Assembly: GCA_942491465.1 (NCBI GenBank)
Contig: CALOBA010000007.1
Location: 16,585 to 80,584 of the forward strand
From: CALOBA01 sp942491465
Lineage (GTDB): Bacteria; Pseudomonadota; Gammaproteobacteria; Chromatiales; Chromatiaceae
DNA length: 64,000 nucleotides
Reading direction: 5' to 3'
The position numbers were made by a program, and so were the translations under genes. The notes under the pieces were generated by a model. It was not told the DNA's origin and searched no databases. It saw nothing but the letters and a program-made list of their open reading frames with translations. Shown one piece after another: positions 61,099 to 64,000 of this stretch. The stretch's first letter is position 1; every line of letters starts with the position of its first letter.

Positions 61099-62516
61099 GG
61101 TGTTGGACCTGTGTGTGCGAGGGGGGTGTTTTCGGGGGGGAGGGCGGCGTTGAAGGCGAGCACGCCCAGCTGCGGGTCGGCCGCGCTCAGGCCGGCGGCG
61201 ATGAACCGCTCCAGGAGCCGGCCGGCGGCCGGGGCATCGGCGAGCAGGCCCAGGGCGAACAGTCCGTCGGCGAGCACCGGGTCGGTGCGGTTGGTCGGCG
61301 TTCGGGACTGCTCGCCGGCGCGCTCGACGAGGTCGCCCACGGCCTTGGCGGGGAGCAGCACCGAGGCGGGCAGCGTGCCCCAGAGACCGTCCCCCCACGC
61401 GAGCCAGGACAGCACCGAGGCCGCCGGCTGGGACAGGAAGCCGGGGAGGCCGGCGCGGCGGGCGTCGGCGTCGAGACGCGGGGCCAGCGCGGCGGCATCG
61501 GTCGCGCTCAGTCCGGCATCCAGGGCCCGGTGCCAGGCCGCCTCGACCGCCGCGTCCGAGCCGGTTTGGGCGACCATGGCGAGGAAGTCACGACTGAGGC
61601 GATGCTTGAACAGGCCGACCAGCGCCTCGGGCTCGGTGCCCAGGGCCGTGGCCAGTCCGGCGAGGGAGACCTGCTGCATCAGGTCGGCCCGTCGTGCGCG
61701 CTGGGCGTCGGTCTTCAGCGTGCGGGCCGAGAGCCGGGCGCCCAGGAGTCGGCCCTGCTTGAGGGTGAAGAAGTCCGCCAGCTCGGCGGCTTCTTCGTCG
61801 CGGTCCGAGGTCATGCCGAGCCGGGCCAGCAGGGCCGCGGCCAGGGTGCGTACCTTGCCGGAGCGGTCTGTCTTCAGGGGCTCCAGCACGGGGACGTCGT
61901 CGGCGGACAGGCCGGTCTCCAGCACCGCCACCAGGCGCAGGCGCTGGTCGGCCGCCACCTCGCGCGCCTTCGCCGCGATCAGGTCGCGGGCCGCCGCCGG
62001 CTCCGATTGGCGCAGGGCACGCAGCGCAGGCAACCGCTCGAAGGGCCACCAGTCGTCCCAGGTCTCCAACGTCAGCTGTTCCCGATGCGATGCAGCGACC
62101 GCGCTGCCGTCCCAGTCGGCCCAGGGGGCATAGACCTCCGGCAGGTCCTCGAAGCGGGTGGGCATCAGGTCCGCGGGATGGACCGTCACGCCGCGCTCGG
62201 CCATCAGCTGGAGCAGGCGCGGGATGCGGTCCGCCGGGAGCTTGCCCGCGCCCAGCAGGCGGCGGAAGTCCGGGCGCAGCCGGTCCGACAGCGGCGGGAG
62301 CGCGAGCCTTGGCAGGGTCGGCACGGGCTTGAGGGCGCCGTCCGGCTGTGGCGCCAGCGTCACCTGCATCGCCTGCCCGACCAGGGCGAGCAGGGCGACC
62401 TCGGCCGCCGGGTCGCCATCGAGCGCGGCGCGCCAGGCCGCCGGGGCGGCATCGAGGGCGGCGGCGCCCATCATCCAGCGGCCCTTGATGGCCTCGATGG
62501 CGGCGAGCTCAGACAT
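61095..62516 (-). CDS. DUF5691 protein
   Basis: A 473-residue, helix-rich protein with HEAT-like Leu/Ala repeats (LLALVGQAMQVTLAP, LRLVAVLETGLSADDVPVLEPLKTDRSGKVRTLAAALLARLG). The DUF5691 identity rests on its position between the SWIM and MoxR genes and on the DLPEVYAPWADWDGS/WDDWWPFERLPALRALR region. It overlaps its neighbours by a few bases on both sides, so the five genes are tightly coupled. No enzymatic motif was seen; a scaffold role for the ATPase complex is plausible but unproven. Confidence 0.75.
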   Translation of the reverse strand: MSELAAIEAIKGRWMMGAAALDAAPAAWRAALDGDPAAEVALLALVGQAMQVTLAPQPDGALKPVPTLPRLALPPLSDRLRPDFRRLLGAGKLPADRIPRLLQLMAERGVTVHPADLMPTRFEDLPEVYAPWADWDGSAVAASHREQLTLETWDDWWPFERLPALRALRQSEPAAARDLIAAKAREVAADQRLRLVAVLETGLSADDVPVLEPLKTDRSGKVRTLAAALLARLGMTSDRDEEAAELADFFTLKQGRLLGARLSARTLKTDAQRARRADLMQQVSLAGLATALGTEPEALVGLFKHRLSRDFLAMVAQTGSDAAVEAAWHRALDAGLSATDAAALAPRLDADARRAGLPGFLSQPAASVLSWLAWGDGLWGTLPASVLLPAKAVGDLVERAGEQSRTPTNRTDPVLADGLFALGLLADAPAAGRLLERFIAAGLSAADPQLGVLAFNAALPPENTPLAHTGPTP

Positions 62517-63882
62517 CGAAATACAGCCTCCCCCAATCCGACTGGGCCGCGAGCAGCGACAGCCTGGCGCCGTCCCACAGCCCGGCCGCCCCGAGCAGCG
62601 TCATCCCCGCAAGCTGCGCCGGCGGCTGCTCGGCGATGGGCAGGGGTGGTCCGTCCTGTGCGGGCTGCCACCAGAGCCCTGAGCCTGCGGCGGCCAGTCT
62701 GCCCGCCGGCAGCAGCAGCGGCGCCGGGTCCAGCCAAGGCGCCTGCGCCAGCATCTCGGCATAGGCCGTCAGGGGCGCGGCCGTCGGCTCGGGCCAGTCT
62801 TGGCAGGATGCCGCGTCCGTCGGCTGCTCGGAGCGGTTGGCCAGGACCGCGCGCAGCGGGAACCGCGCCGGATAGTAGAGGACCTCGGCGGCAAAGCGCT
62901 CGCCGGGGGCGAAGCCGGTGCTGCGCTTGCCCAAGGTGGCCGGGAAGAAGTCGAGCAGCAGCGCAAAGCGGGGGCCGGCGCCGTGGCTCAGCAGCCAGGT
63001 GGACTGGCTCACCAGCCCGTCGCGGCGGGTCGTGATGCGCTCGCTCAGCACCTCCCAGACGGCATCGACCCGCAGGCTGTCCTGCTTGGCGAGCAGGGAT
63101 TCCCGCGTCTCGGCCGTGGCGATGAGGCGGTGCAGCTCCGCATCGTCCGGGGCCGCCCGCCAGGCGCGCAGGATCAGCAGGATGCGCCCCAGCTCCTGGA
63201 TCAGGAAGTCGACGCGCGCAACGCCGGCGCGGGCCATCAGCCGTGCGGGCAGCTCATCGAGCCGGCCGGCCAGGGCCTGGGCCTTGCCGTCCACCAAGCG
63301 TGCCGCAATGGTGCGGCAGCGCTCGCCGGCCTCATTGACGAAGACATTCAGTCCGCCGCGCAGCTGATCCGCGATCCACTGCTCCAGCTCGAGCGCCGCT
63401 GCCTCCAGGCTCGCCCGCGTGGCCTGGGCGCGCTTGTCGGCCGCAGCCTTGCGGCGGGCCTCGGTCTTGGCGTCGGTGGGCCCGTCGGGTTTGGCCGAGC
63501 GCGCCGCCTCCAGGCTCTTGCCCGCGGCCGAGGGCGGCTCGGGCGTGTCGGCGGGCTTGCGCCGTCGCCCCAGCCAATCCTTGACCCACGCCGGCGGCTG
63601 CGCCTCGGCAAAGGCGGCGCCGTCCTCGGCGAACTGCCACATCAGCGCGAGCACATGCTTGCAGGGGAACTTGCGCGACGGGCAGGTGCACTTGTAGCCC
63701 AGATCGCCCTGATCGAACACCGCGCGGTAGGGATTGGCCCCGGAGCCCTGGCATTCGCCCCAAGCCAGCCCGTCGCCCTGTGCGCGGACCGGCCACTTCG
63801 CGGGCTTGAGCAGCTTGCCGGCGGCCTTGAGCGATGCCTGATCCGGGGCCAGCGCGGTGATCTTGTCGGTGTCGAGTGCCAT
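62509..63882 (-). CDS. SWIM zinc-finger protein (YehQ-like), first gene of operon
   Basis: A 457-residue protein. A SWIM zinc finger lies at Cys65, Cys67, Cys74, His76 (CTCPSRKFPCKHVLAL). Ala/Arg-rich linkers follow, then a conserved C-terminal domain (ALLLDFFPATLGKRS, WDGARLSLLAAQSDWGRLYFDV). The start ATG is at 63882; the promoter of the five-gene operon is expected in the remaining 118 bases, in which no box was recognised. SWIM fingers bind DNA or protein. The order SWIM-DUF5691-MoxR-DUF5682-VWA is seen in many bacteria. Confidence 0.85.
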   Translation of the reverse strand: MALDTDKITALAPDQASLKAAGKLLKPAKWPVRAQGDGLAWGECQGSGANPYRAVFDQGDLGYKCTCPSRKFPCKHVLALMWQFAEDGAAFAEAQPPAWVKDWLGRRRKPADTPEPPSAAGKSLEAARSAKPDGPTDAKTEARRKAAADKRAQATRASLEAAALELEQWIADQLRGGLNVFVNEAGERCRTIAARLVDGKAQALAGRLDELPARLMARAGVARVDFLIQELGRILLILRAWRAAPDDAELHRLIATAETRESLLAKQDSLRVDAVWEVLSERITTRRDGLVSQSTWLLSHGAGPRFALLLDFFPATLGKRSTGFAPGERFAAEVLYYPARFPLRAVLANRSEQPTDAASCQDWPEPTAAPLTAYAEMLAQAPWLDPAPLLLPAGRLAAAGSGLWWQPAQDGPPLPIAEQPPAQLAGMTLLGAAGLWDGARLSLLAAQSDWGRLYFDV

Positions 63883-64000
63883 TACGATGGGGCGAGTACA
63901 GGGCGATGTGCGTGGATTCTACTTGTGTGCAGGCCCAGGCGGCAATCGCCGGGCCAACAGCGCCGGGCCCTGGGCCGCGCCAGGCACGAAGCCGGCGACG

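Overview
The window looks like chromosomal DNA from a purple sulfur bacterium of the Chromatiaceae, or a close gammaproteobacterial relative. This is inferred from the high GC coding sequence, gammaproteobacterial housekeeping genes (smc-zipA, rdgC, queF), a PrsK/PrsR/PrsT PEP-CTERM regulatory cluster, and the style of the kinase-FGE/DGR locus. No rRNA, tRNA or CRISPR array was seen.

Layout. (1) 0-6.4 kb: three copies of one membrane-anchored hypothetical family, two of them damaged, around two further hypotheticals and a protein built of about sixteen 24-residue leucine-rich-like repeats. (2) 6.4-16.8 kb: a Cache histidine kinase and NarL-type regulator, a P-type cation ATPase, a REP-like palindrome field, an unusual nucleotidyltransferase/beta-helix/sugar-transferase fusion, a hypothetical, YggS, and a scrambled ABC-transporter remnant. 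(3) 16.8-20.9 kb: an AT-richer defence island with a truncated integron-type integrase, a DUF6602 nuclease-like gene and a PARIS-type pair (AriA ATPase, frameshifted AriB). It is bounded by a 16-bp inverted and a 12-bp direct repeat. (4) 21-29 kb: SHOCT protein, a carbonic-anhydrase fold lacking zinc ligands, ZipA, SMC, a 17-unit hexamer repeat before queF, and an FGGY kinase. (5) 29-40 kb: PrsT, PrsR, PrsK and a TIGR03013 sugar transferase on one strand, then a nucleotide-sugar dehydrogenase and epimerase on the other; together an exopolysaccharide/PEP-CTERM envelope module (no exosortase in the window). (6) 40-48 kb: RdgC, globin, SLC13 permease, LOG protein, FAH-family enzyme, DedA, DUF599 and fragments of an antitoxin and an AraC regulator.

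(7) 48-64 kb is the most interesting part. An intact five-gene operon (SWIM protein, DUF5691, MoxR ATPase, DUF5682, VWA; like E. coli yehQ/L/M/P) lies at 56.6-63.9 kb. A deletion-riddled second copy of its MoxR-DUF5682-VWA part sits at 48.65-50.41 kb. Between them is a diversity-generating retroelement (DGR): a Ser/Thr kinase-coiled coil-FGE protein whose last 125 bp (VR) match a template repeat (TR) with 12 substitutions, all at TR adenines; an HRDC accessory gene; and, in place of separate avd and RT genes, one in-frame fusion of the Avd N-terminus to the RT C-terminal half. The fusion lacks the first catalytic aspartate block, and the TR lies antisense to both VR and RT. The element was apparently active, then lost its own polymerase and may now depend on an RT elsewhere.
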